From Vibrio sp. JPW-9-11-11 (GTDB lineage: Bacteria > Pseudomonadota > Gammaproteobacteria > Enterobacterales > Vibrionaceae): a stretch of 64,000 nucleotides of DNA. The position numbers and the translations under genes are program-made. Below the pieces are notes generated by a model, which saw only the letters and a program-made list of their open reading frames with translations, was not told where the DNA came from and made no database searches. This document shows positions 17,830 through 25,867 of this stretch, in pieces. Where the stretch lies: contig NZ_SZQJ01000009.1 of the NCBI RefSeq assembly GCF_013369335.1, forward strand, positions 248,001-312,000, given 5' to 3'. Position 1 is the stretch's first letter, and each line of letters opens with the position of its first letter.

Positions 17830-17858
17830 AAAAAAACTCCAGTTAAGGAGCTTTTTTT
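17830..17858 (-). terminator. Terminator of the 25-residue peptide gene
   Basis: On the minus strand GCTCC-TTAACT-GGAG is followed by seven T. It lies about 50 bases after the peptide stop, so the whole transcript would be about 200 nt. Confidence 0.7.
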
Positions 17859-17906
17859 AGCACGAATTCATCAAAAAGTTGAATAAAAATGGGACGAATT
17901 GGTGTC

Positions 17907-17984
17907 TTACTTAGCTGCTGCCATCTCTTTCTTCACCATTACAGCTGCTGAAACGATGAAAGCGATGATAAGACCTAGCTCCAT
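17907..17984 (-). CDS. 25-residue single-helix membrane peptide
   Basis: An ATG with AGAGGT seven bases upstream opens 25 codons: MELGLIIAFIVSAAVMV, then the basic tail KKEMAAAK. The first 17 residues are long enough for one membrane helix, and the charge pattern puts the C-terminus in the cytoplasm. An extended -10 (TGTTAGAAT) lies about 50 bases upstream and a terminator follows, so it is a complete small transcription unit. I do not recognise the family. It could also be a small RNA that happens to encode a peptide. Confidence 0.65.
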   Translation of the reverse strand: MELGLIIAFIVSAAVMVKKEMAAAK

Positions 17985-18187
17985 TGTGAACCTCTAAAGT
18001 AAAGTTGGAAATACCGAAAAGAAACTGCGGGTATTCTAACACCTTTACAAAACAATGATAGACGTTAACGAGATTTTTACGTTTTTTATCGACTCAGGTC
18101 AAAAAAGGTCTGGTATCGCTCATTTTCAACAATTTCTTGTATTGTTTGCCGAGCGACAAAATACCAATTGTTTGTGCTAAATCTGAG

Positions 18188-18439
18188 CTATTTCATGGTT
18201 ACCTTTCCGCCGATCATTTTATAAGCGGGGGTTCCTCTAACTAAAGTCTCTCTTGCAAACTCACCGCCACATTTGGGACAAATACACGCTTGTTGAGTAA
18301 AGTCTTCGCTGATCCGCTCTTTGAAACACTTTACTAGCGCCCCTTTGCCCCCTTTCCGATACTTGAACAACTGGCTTTTGCACTTCGCACAAAACACATC
18401 CACAGTTTTTGTTGGTTGCTTCTTATTAGGTTTCGCCAC
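18188..18439 (-). CDS. Zinc-ribbon-like small protein
   Basis: 83 residues from a GTG at 18439 (GAGGTG ribosome site four bases upstream); an ATG at 18457 is possible. Two CxxC pairs (FCAKC near 17 and ICPKC near 54) suggest one structural zinc ribbon, with a basic loop KYRKGGKGALVKCFKER between them. It looks like a nucleic-acid or protein-binding module; the function is unknown. The start lies inside the 3' end of the SgrR-like gene, so the two are translationally linked. Confidence 0.7.
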   Translation of the reverse strand: MAKPNKKQPTKTVDVFCAKCKSQLFKYRKGGKGALVKCFKERISEDFTQQACICPKCGGEFARETLVRGTPAYKMIGGKVTMK

Positions 18440-20147
18440 GTTCACCTCGCGATTCATTGGTCAGCAGTGCAGGTTTGACCCAAACTTGGCTAAAGTCGAA
18501 CCAACCCAACGCATTGCATTTGGCATTTTGCAAGGCGCCACAGTGATCTTTACTGATCCCTAACCAACAGTGAAACATTGGGATCAATTGTTTTTGTTCG
18601 ACCAGAGATTTACCCAGTAATTTAGCTGGAAATGGCGCGTTTTCTGTGGCTTGCCACTCTTTAACCACGTGTGACCAATAATCGAAATCTTCACTTCGAC
18701 TCAATGACTGAATATCGCTGTAGTTGAGTAACCATCCTGCGAGCGCATCGTCTCGATTGGTAGCAATCCCCATAGGTTTGATCCAAATGTCGACCTCTTG
18801 AGTGCTTTCGACAGTTAAGTCGTACTTAATAAGTTGAACGCTCAACCCATCTTGCTTAAGGATAGCTTCAATGCATTTGACAAGAGTGGGAAACATGGGG
18901 TGCTGCGCATGATAGGCGACTGTGACACTTCGTATGCTAGGTGGCACTGCCTCTCCTTGCCTGGTGTGATGATACCAACCGGGTTTTAAACCGAGCGCTG
19001 GTAACACGCCTAAATCCACGATCTTGTCTTGAGGTAATAACTGATAGAGGGCGAGCGAGTTAAGCCTTTGACTGAAATAATTTGCCCACTCATCAGCTGC
19101 GGCCAGGCCATTGTTACGATTAAGCAAGAGTAAGGTACTGCCGGGGTCTAGCTCTACCTCGTCACTGTAGTTCACCACATCGGGTTTGATAGGTTTACTC
19201 AAACTGGGAAAGACCATAGACGAATATGCTTCATCGATGACCCACACCTCGACGCGATCCAGCAACGGCCGAAAACCAAAATATCCATCAAATGCTTGCA
19301 AAACGAGGCGCTTGTCATCATTTTGGATAACTTTATAGGGCCCAGTTCCCACAGGAAAACGGTCAAAGTTCTCTGCCCTACGCTCCTTGGGCAGCACCAC
19401 TTTGGCGCAAGACTCTGCCAGCAACAGCGCCAACTGATAATCATCTTGGCTAAGATAGACATCGACCACCAGCTGGCCGGGCGACTCAATCCTCTCAATA
19501 TGCGAGAAAAGCGGTTTATGCTGTAATTGCTCTAGGCAATCTTTGATGATGGCCGTCGTCAGTAAGTCACCGTTATGAAAGCGAACACTAGGACGGATGT
19601 AAAATCGCCAATGGCGCGGTGTAAGCATTTCCCACGTGTGGGCCAAATCTGGTTGCAGTGCTTCTTTTTCATCTAGCTGGGTTAAACCGCTAAAAATTTG
19701 CCGAGCGATATGGAGCTCCGAACGACGCATCTGTACATTGGGATTGAGATTACTAAGCGGACGATAATAAGGTAAGCGCACAACTTGCTGCCCTTCCTGG
19801 TGGACAATGCCAAGGTAAGTTTCGACCACTTGAGCAAGCTTGGCGGTATCATTGTCGAGTACTTTGAGCGCTTGGCCAATCTTTCCTTCATCGAGATAAC
19901 GGCGAGCAAGGTTCTCGCTTACATCAGAACGACTGCGTTTAAAAATTAACTGAGAGAGCTTGCCGCGTCCTGGCGCTGGATGCCACTCGATCCAACCTTC
20001 CTCTTCCATTTTATTGAGAACAATTCGGGCATTACGACGAGTACAAAATAAGATCTCTGTAATGTCTTCAAGTTGTACACCAGAGTCTTGTCCTTTGTAG
20101 TGTTCAAACAAGGTTTCAAACTGAACACGTAAACGCGGGCTACTCAT
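18426..20147 (-). CDS. sgrR: SgrR-like transcription regulator
   Basis: 573 residues, close to E. coli SgrR (551). The N-terminal 110 residues form the winged-helix SgrR_N domain (FCTRRNARIVLNKMEEEGWIEWHPAPGRGKLSQLIF). From about 165 a solute-binding family 5 domain follows (LQPDLAHTWEMLTPRHWRFYIRPSVRFHNGDLLTTA; FPVGTGPYKVIQND). In enterics SgrR responds to phosphosugar stress and turns on the small RNA SgrS. No SgrS-like RNA or sugar gene is next to it here, so the name is by domain structure only. The ligand is unknown. Confidence 0.8.
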   Translation of the reverse strand: MSSPRLRVQFETLFEHYKGQDSGVQLEDITEILFCTRRNARIVLNKMEEEGWIEWHPAPGRGKLSQLIFKRSRSDVSENLARRYLDEGKIGQALKVLDNDTAKLAQVVETYLGIVHQEGQQVVRLPYYRPLSNLNPNVQMRRSELHIARQIFSGLTQLDEKEALQPDLAHTWEMLTPRHWRFYIRPSVRFHNGDLLTTAIIKDCLEQLQHKPLFSHIERIESPGQLVVDVYLSQDDYQLALLLAESCAKVVLPKERRAENFDRFPVGTGPYKVIQNDDKRLVLQAFDGYFGFRPLLDRVEVWVIDEAYSSMVFPSLSKPIKPDVVNYSDEVELDPGSTLLLLNRNNGLAAADEWANYFSQRLNSLALYQLLPQDKIVDLGVLPALGLKPGWYHHTRQGEAVPPSIRSVTVAYHAQHPMFPTLVKCIEAILKQDGLSVQLIKYDLTVESTQEVDIWIKPMGIATNRDDALAGWLLNYSDIQSLSRSEDFDYWSHVVKEWQATENAPFPAKLLGKSLVEQKQLIPMFHCWLGISKDHCGALQNAKCNALGWFDFSQVWVKPALLTNESRGERGET

Positions 20148-20223
20148 AAAGGGGAAATCTCAGTTAAGTTATGATAGAGAGAGTTTCCTCATTTAGTTGG
20201 CGACGATCAAGTGTTGTCGAACA

Positions 20224-20457
20224 TTATTGTATATCGATGCCAATTTGTTGGGCGATGTCGCGTAACTGCTGTTCATCATCAAGCTTGATTGACCAAGTGG
20301 TTTCGCTGCCATGGGCGGCAATGACATTGGCCCCTCGCCCAATTAGAGAGATGGCATCGATTTGAGACTGGAGCGAGACCATATGAGGCCCAGTCAGCTT
20401 CACCACTAACTCATGCGCGGACGCAATCACTTTACCGCCACTGAATGGAATAATCAT
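20224..20457 (-). CDS. DUF3389-type small protein
   Basis: 77 residues from the ATG at 20457, which overlaps the previous stop as ATGA; the longer frame from 20517 runs inside the upstream gene. The sequence MIIPFSGGKVIASAHELVVKL, then LIGRGANVIAAHGSETTWSIKLDDEQQL, is as I recall DUF3389, a small family of unknown function in Vibrio and Shewanella relatives. It is soluble, with no catalytic motif. Coupled to the thioesterase gene. Confidence 0.7.
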   Translation of the reverse strand: MIIPFSGGKVIASAHELVVKLTGPHMVSLQSQIDAISLIGRGANVIAAHGSETTWSIKLDDEQQLRDIAQQIGIDIQ

Positions 20458-20897
20458 ATCGTACTCGCTTTGGTTTTTTTGTGCTTTTTCACGGCGATAG
20501 TCAGCCGACTGGTACAAACGAGCCGTTCACGCTCATCGGTAATGGTGATTTGCCACACTTGAGTTGACACGCCCAAATGGATTGGTGTCGCGGTCCCAAT
20601 GACTTGTCCAGTGCGCATCGAACGCACATGGTTTGCATTGATATCCAGTCCAACACAATAACTCTCTTTGTCTACACAAAAATTCGCAGCCACCGAGCCT
20701 AAGGTTTCCGCCAGCACAACAGAGGCGCCACCATGTAGCATTCCTAATGGTTGATGAGTAAAAGAGCACACTGGCATAGTGGCTGAAATATAGTCTTCAC
20801 CCACATCGCTATATACGATCTCAAGGTGTTCAATCAAGGTATTGCGAGAGGTTTGATTGAGAAGGTTTAAATCGATCGGTCGTTTCCAAATACTCAT
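20454..20897 (-). CDS. Hotdog-fold thioesterase (YdiI/EntH-like)
   Basis: 147 residues from the ATG at 20897, chosen for its GGGA ribosome site six bases upstream; seven more codons are possible. The hotdog signature HQPLGMLHGGASVVLAETLGS is clear, with the catalytic Glu in LAETLGS, followed by GLDINANHVRSMRTGQVIGTA. This matches the YdiI/YbdB (MenI/EntH) acyl-CoA thioesterases. Members release 1,4-dihydroxy-2-naphthoate or proofread aryl carriers; neither pathway is nearby, so the substrate is open. It overlaps the DUF3389 gene by 4 bp. Confidence 0.88.
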   Translation of the reverse strand: MSIWKRPIDLNLLNQTSRNTLIEHLEIVYSDVGEDYISATMPVCSFTHQPLGMLHGGASVVLAETLGSVAANFCVDKESYCVGLDINANHVRSMRTGQVIGTATPIHLGVSTQVWQITITDERERLVCTSRLTIAVKKHKKTKASTI

Positions 20898-20985
20898 ATT
20901 TGTTCCCGTTATATTCATTTAACAGCGATTGTAACCTAATGTTATGATTAGCCAATTGTCATTTTACTCTGAAATGGAGATTTCA

Positions 20986-21771
20986 ATGCGTGCCTGGCTT
21001 AAAATTTCGACTATCGCCGCTTCGATACTGGTGTCTGCGTGCACTTCTTCGCCGACTGGCCGTAATCAGTTGCTGCTGTTTTCCAACGCTGATATGAGCA
21101 GTTTGGGCGCTCAATCATTTGAACAAATGAAGCAGCAACAGACCATCAATCAAGACCAAGAAACCAATGCTTATGTTCGCTGCGTCACTCAGGCGATTAC
21201 CGCCAATGTTGCACCACTCCCGGGTGCTCAAGCTTGGGAAGTGGTGGTGTTTGATAGCGATCAAGTCAACGCATTTGCGCTGCCGGGCGGTAAAATTGGC
21301 GTCTATACTGGGCTACTAAACGTTGCAGTGAACGCCGATCAACTAGCGACTGTGATTGGCCATGAAATTGCCCACGTACTGGCAGACCATAGCAACGAGC
21401 GTTTATCACAGTCACAACTTGCCAACGCCGGATTGCAGTTGACCAATGTCGCCTTGGGCAGTTCCGAATACGCCCAGTATCGCGGCATGACGATGGCGGC
21501 GCTTGGGTTAGGTGTCCAATATGGGGTTCTTATGCCCTATGGGCGCACGCAAGAGTCAGAAGCCGACATTGTCGGACTAGAGCTGATGGCAAAATCAGGT
21601 TTTGATCCCTATCAGAGCATCGAACTGTGGAAAAATATGGCAAAAGCCTCGGGCGGTAATCAACCACCGGAGTTACTGTCTACTCACCCATCACACAGTA
21701 CACGAATTGAAGACTTGGCGAATAAGATCAAAGCACTGCCTAACTACAAGGTGGCTAAGCCCAAGTGTTAA
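20986..21771 (+). CDS. M48-family metalloprotease, lipoprotein (LoiP-like)
   Basis: 261 residues from the ATG at 20986, which has TGGAG upstream; the longer frame from 20944 has none. The lipobox VSAC places the mature chain in the envelope. The zinc motif GHEIAHVLADH (near 125-135) and the third ligand in ESEAD (near 191) are intact. Size and layout match E. coli LoiP (YggG), an outer-membrane protease linked to low-osmolarity stress and misfolded proteins. A strong terminator follows. Confidence 0.88.
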   Translation: MRAWLKISTIAASILVSACTSSPTGRNQLLLFSNADMSSLGAQSFEQMKQQQTINQDQETNAYVRCVTQAITANVAPLPGAQAWEVVVFDSDQVNAFALPGGKIGVYTGLLNVAVNADQLATVIGHEIAHVLADHSNERLSQSQLANAGLQLTNVALGSSEYAQYRGMTMAALGLGVQYGVLMPYGRTQESEADIVGLELMAKSGFDPYQSIELWKNMAKASGGNQPPELLSTHPSHSTRIEDLANKIKALPNYKVAKPKC

Positions 21772-21826
21772 AGGCTCTAAGCCGCTGATCTAAATCCGTG
21801 ATTGCAGCAATTTTGATGTGACCAAC

Positions 21827-21857
21827 AATCCGATAAACCTCGTTTATCGGATTTTTT
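21827..21857 (+). terminator. Terminator of the M48 protease gene
   Basis: A 12-bp perfect stem AATCCGATAAAC/GTTTATCGGATT with loop CTC, then a T run. Confidence 0.92.
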
Positions 21858-21993
21858 ATCAGTAAACTCGTATCAGATCGCTATGAAGCCGCTCGTTGTT
21901 CAGCTTGACGTAACCTCATTGCAATCAATGTTAAGCTCAATTGTCATATAAGTGCCTTATTTTATTTCACTTATTTTTCATGGAGGAATTAAA

Positions 21994-23772
21994 GTGAAAT
22001 ATGCAGTTAAGGCTCTCTTGGGCCTAGCCGTCACTAGCCAGCTTATTGCCTGCGTCAGTGCAGACAGACCATCTCACGACCTAAGTATCACCTGTAAAAA
22101 TAGGGCTGATACCCCAATAGACGTATTGGAGTCAAAAGTTAGTGGTCTTTCTTTGCGAGGGAGTTATGTTTCTGACAGCCCTTTCGATAGCTCAGCGGCT
22201 GAAATTGTCAGTTACGATCAATGTTCAGATAGACTCTACGTCGTTAATGCACACGCTAAGCATGTCGACGTTATTGGGTTCGATGACAAAGGGGCACCAA
22301 CCGGCTCTGGAAGCCTAGATCTGAGCGTTGCCGCAACATCAGCGGGAATTGAGATTGGCGCAGCAAACAGTGTGTCAACATTTGATGGTTTGCTCGCGGT
22401 CGCTATCGAAAACAAAATTAAGCAACAGCCTGGTATTATCGCGCTGTTTCGCACCGATACGCTCGAACTGCTCACAACGTACCCGACTGGCGCCCTTCCT
22501 GATATGGTTAGCTTCTCCCCGGACGGGCTGATTCTTGCTACTGCCAACGAAGGCGAACCCAACGGTGAATACACCGTCGATCCTGAAGGCAGTGTGACCT
22601 TGGTAGACATTCGCGATGGGGTCAACAATCCAACCGTTCATCAAATCACCTTTACCGAGTTCAATCAGGGCCAAGCGAGGCATCATCAACTTAGCTCCAA
22701 AGTTAGAGTTTCGGCTCATAGCAAAACGGTGGCACAAGACTTTGAGCCAGAGTACCTCACGTTTGACAACAAAGGTCAGCTGTTTGTTGCGCTACAAGAA
22801 AACAACGCCATTGCAGTCATCGATGTCGACACTGCGAGTATCAAATCTGTGCTTGGTCTTGGCGCAAAACATTGGAGTGCCCACACGCTGGACGCGTCCA
22901 ATAAAGATGGTGTCATTGGCAACCTTATGCCCTATCAAGGCCTTGAAAGCCTATACATGCCAGATTCGATTGATGCGTTCAGCATGGATAATGTCAGCTA
23001 TTTCGTTAGCGCTAACGAAGGTGACGGCAGAGAGTATGGAATAAAGACCACGCAAGCCCAATGTGACAGTAAAGGGTTCAAATGGGATGGCGACGATTAT
23101 ACGGGCAGCCCGGATTACACCCAAGAAGTGGATTTTTGTATCAGTTATACAGACGAGGTGCGCGGGAAAAAACTTGATGTACCAGACGATCACCCTCTCG
23201 CCTCTCAGTTAAAAGACGGCGCAAAGCTCGGTCGAATTAAACTGATTAAACCAGATAACCCGTTACAGGCGGATGATCCTATTACAGGATTTGGCGGACG
23301 TTCGTTCTCTATCTGGAATGAACAAGGCGAATTGGTTTTCGATAGCGCAGACGAATTCGCAAAAATTGTCCTCAATGCTGAAACGGAGCATTTTAATAGC
23401 AGCAATGATAACAACGACAGTGCAGATGACCGCAGTGACGACAAAGGCGTCGAGCCAGAAGCCATTGAAGTGGCGATGATTGGCAATCGCACCTATGCCT
23501 TTATTGGTTTAGAGCGTCAAGGAGGCATCATGGTCTACGACATTACAACCCCAAAAGCCGCCCAATTCATTACTTATGTGAACAACCGCAATTTTGACCA
23601 GCCAGTCTGCACGCAAGTCGATGACGGCGATTGTGACAATGACACATATAATCCTCAAGCCGGAGACCTAGGCCCAGAATCGATTCATTACTACACCCGA
23701 AACGGCGTGCACTACATTGCGGTGGGTAACGAAGTCAGCGGCACGACTTCGGTTTTTGAGCTTCTATTCTAA
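21994..23772 (+). CDS. Choice-of-anchor I beta-propeller lipoprotein
   Basis: 592 residues from a GTG at 21994 with GGAGGAATTAAA directly before it. The lipobox LIAC predicts a lipid-anchored envelope protein. Repeated blade-like units (RLYVVNAHAKHVDVIGF; PGIIALFRTDTLELLTTYPTGALPDMVSFSPDGLILATANEGEP) suit a YVTN-type seven-bladed propeller. The sequence YFVSANEGDGREYG and the C-terminal GPESIHYYTRNGVHYIAVGNEVSGTTSVFEL are typical of the choice-of-anchor I group, often found with phosphatases or phytase-like proteins. An Asp-rich insertion (SNDNNDSADDRSDDKG, near 470) may bind calcium. The substrate is unknown. Confidence 0.8.
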   Translation: MKYAVKALLGLAVTSQLIACVSADRPSHDLSITCKNRADTPIDVLESKVSGLSLRGSYVSDSPFDSSAAEIVSYDQCSDRLYVVNAHAKHVDVIGFDDKGAPTGSGSLDLSVAATSAGIEIGAANSVSTFDGLLAVAIENKIKQQPGIIALFRTDTLELLTTYPTGALPDMVSFSPDGLILATANEGEPNGEYTVDPEGSVTLVDIRDGVNNPTVHQITFTEFNQGQARHHQLSSKVRVSAHSKTVAQDFEPEYLTFDNKGQLFVALQENNAIAVIDVDTASIKSVLGLGAKHWSAHTLDASNKDGVIGNLMPYQGLESLYMPDSIDAFSMDNVSYFVSANEGDGREYGIKTTQAQCDSKGFKWDGDDYTGSPDYTQEVDFCISYTDEVRGKKLDVPDDHPLASQLKDGAKLGRIKLIKPDNPLQADDPITGFGGRSFSIWNEQGELVFDSADEFAKIVLNAETEHFNSSNDNNDSADDRSDDKGVEPEAIEVAMIGNRTYAFIGLERQGGIMVYDITTPKAAQFITYVNNRNFDQPVCTQVDDGDCDNDTYNPQAGDLGPESIHYYTRNGVHYIAVGNEVSGTTSVFELLF

Positions 23773-23851
23773 ACTCAGCCAAACGTGACGAAAGATGTAG
23801 AAGAGATAGTCACTGAACACCGCGGTACTTAAGTGAGACTGCCAATAAACC

Positions 23852-23884
23852 AAAAATCCGATAAACACTGTGTATCGGATTTTT
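23852..23884. terminator. Two-way terminator between convergent genes
   Basis: AAAAATCCGATA / TATCGGATTTTT, a 12-bp stem with a 9-nt loop and T on both strands. It shares the 12-mer AATCCGATAAAC with the terminator at 21827. Confidence 0.88.
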
Positions 23885-23903
23885 AATCAAAGTTTTTCGA
23901 GGC

Positions 23904-25091
23904 TTAGGTACCTAAAATCATTAACGGCAAGCGAAGCAAGTCGTCTCCGGTCGAGGCAAAGAACCAAATAATCCCGACTAAGCCTGCCACTAAACCCAAG
24001 TACCAAATGGTTGCGACCACCTGGCCATATCGGTCTAGAGGTAACAAGTGGCTATGATGCCGACCGCGCCATTCAAACAGTATCTCGGCCATGCCCATGA
24101 TTAACAGAAAACCGAACAAAGTTAATCCCAGCCAATAACTGAGTAACACACCCCCAGCGGCAGCCAGCGTACAAAGTACGATCCCAGCAAGGCTATTCAT
24201 AGAAAAACTAATACTTTTCAGCACGTGCCCACCGTCAAGCGGTAAGATAGGCAGTAGATTAAATAAGTTCAGAAATGCGTTGAAAACGGCAAGTCCGGCA
24301 AAAAACATCTCACCGCTTATCAGATAAATGACCAGCAAGATCAACGATAAAATGAAGCCAAACATAGGGCCTGCAATGGAGATAACCACATCTTGCCAAC
24401 GTGTGTTGATCTTTTCATCGCTAAGTGCAAGCCCGCCCAGAAATGGCACGAGATAAATGCCTTTGGTTCTTAGCCCAAAATACTTCATCGCCCGCACATG
24501 GCCGTACTCGTGAAACACTAAACAGGCGAGAAGCGCGAGCGCAAACTGAAAGGAAAATAGCCATGAGTAAGCCGCCAAACTGGCTGATGCTAACATTACC
24601 TTGATCAATTTGGCGCTTTTTAGTGCTTTCATACCGAGCGACACCAAACCAATCAAGCTAAAGCGCTTTTCTGTGGCGGGAGGAGTAAAAGGGACTTGCT
24701 GTTCAATATCTTTAGTGTCGCGACTGCCCTGCTCAATCACTTCGTCATCGACTTGAACTTGGTATCCGAGTTTAAAGGGTTGCCATACTAGCGAAAGCTT
24801 AAGTTGGCACACTAGCGGCCTTTCACCAGCCATCAACGTAAACGTATGCTCAACATGTTCACCACGCTCAGAATTTGCATCCAATTGTGACACTAATTGG
24901 TTGTCCCAAAACAGTTGCTGCCAACCAGCCATCGAGCCTTCAAGACGCAGCGGTTTGTCAAACAAGTTGATGGAGAGTAGTTCCAACTTTCGACCTATTA
25001 AATTGATATAAAGACGATTCTGATTATGCCTATCAAGTCTAAAGAGGTAAAGATAATCAGTTTTTAGTGACGCCGTCACAAACCTTAACAT
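23904..25091 (-). CDS. Site-2 protease-like M50 metalloprotease
   Basis: 395 residues from the ATG at 25091; a TTG at 25112 is the alternative and neither has a clear ribosome site. The first 150 residues are a soluble domain of beta character. Then come several membrane helices with the zinc motif HEYGH (near 194) and the second motif LPLDGG (near 283), both intact. Site-2 proteases cut inside membrane helices, often freeing regulators; no anti-sigma gene is adjacent. No PDZ domain is visible. A matS site lies inside the first codons. Confidence 0.88.
   Translation of the reverse strand: MLRFVTASLKTDYLYLFRLDRHNQNRLYINLIGRKLELLSINLFDKPLRLEGSMAGWQQLFWDNQLVSQLDANSERGEHVEHTFTLMAGERPLVCQLKLSLVWQPFKLGYQVQVDDEVIEQGSRDTKDIEQQVPFTPPATEKRFSLIGLVSLGMKALKSAKLIKVMLASASLAAYSWLFSFQFALALLACLVFHEYGHVRAMKYFGLRTKGIYLVPFLGGLALSDEKINTRWQDVVISIAGPMFGFILSLILLVIYLISGEMFFAGLAVFNAFLNLFNLLPILPLDGGHVLKSISFSMNSLAGIVLCTLAAAGGVLLSYWLGLTLFGFLLIMGMAEILFEWRGRHHSHLLPLDRYGQVVATIWYLGLVAGLVGIIWFFASTGDDLLRLPLMILGT
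25067..25079. other. matS site (MatP binding)
   Basis: GTGACGCCGTCAC, a perfect consensus match, inside the start of the M50 protease gene. Confidence 0.85.
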
Positions 25092-25250
25092 GCTGATAGA
25101 TAAGTAGTTCAACTAGTACGCAGGCACTAATGCCGTATTTGTATGGTTTTGGAAGCTTAAGTAAGAGTAATTGGGCAAAGCCCTTTATTTTCGTCGGATA
25201 AAGTGCATAATATCCCGCTTCAATTACACCCTATAAAATGTGAGTCCATT

Positions 25251-25808
25251 ATGTCTTCTCAAGCTACTATGCTAGAACGCTGCCAATCAAAATGTGAATT
25301 GTGTGCTGCTGATGCACCATTAACGGCATACGCTGTTCCTCCGCACAGCCATGTGACAGTGGATTACGGGATCATGGTTTGCGATAAGTGCCTAAGCGAA
25401 ATCGACGACCCTAAAGATATTAACCACTGGCGTTGCCTAAACGACAGCATGTGGAGCCAAGTTCCACCAGTACAAGTCACGGCTTGGCGTCAACTGACAC
25501 GACTGAACAGTGAAAGTTGGGCTCAAGACGCGCTAGACATGATGTACATGGAAGAAGAGCAAATGAACTGGGCCATGCAAGGCATGTCTGCTGACGACAA
25601 ACCATTCGATTGCAACGGCGTTGAACTTAAAAAAGGTGACGACGTAACGGTTATCAAAGACCTACCAGTTAAAGGCACTAACCAAGTCATCAAGCAAGGT
25701 ACGGTTATCCGTGGTATTAGTATTGGTGACGACCCTAAGCTTGTTTCTGGTAAAGCGAACGGCGGCCAATCTATGTACGTGATCGCTGAATACTGCCGTA
25801 AGAAGTAA
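25251..25808 (+). CDS. PhnA-domain zinc protein (YjdM-like)
   Basis: 185 residues from the ATG at 25251; an in-frame ATG-like extension to 25203 has no ribosome site. The N-terminus is a zinc ribbon (CQSKCELC ... CDKC, near 10-50). The C-terminal 70 residues are the PhnA domain (DCNGVELKKGDDVTVIKDLPVKGTN, then VKGT-like strands to VIAEYCRKK). The fold is known from E. coli YjdM, once linked to phosphonate use but with no proven activity. It is longer than YjdM (about 110) because of the middle segment (about 55-115). A two-way terminator follows. Confidence 0.88.
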   Translation: MSSQATMLERCQSKCELCAADAPLTAYAVPPHSHVTVDYGIMVCDKCLSEIDDPKDINHWRCLNDSMWSQVPPVQVTAWRQLTRLNSESWAQDALDMMYMEEEQMNWAMQGMSADDKPFDCNGVELKKGDDVTVIKDLPVKGTNQVIKQGTVIRGISIGDDPKLVSGKANGGQSMYVIAEYCRKK

Positions 25809-25825
25809 TGATCATCCCATTCAAT

Positions 25826-25853
25826 AAAAACGCTCCTATAAGGAGCGTTTTTT
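25826..25853. terminator. Two-way terminator between PhnA gene and pullulanase
   Basis: A 12-bp stem AAAAACGCTCCT/AGGAGCGTTTTT with loop ATA; T-rich on both strands. Confidence 0.9.
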
Positions 25854-25867
25854 GTTTTGTGGTAGCG

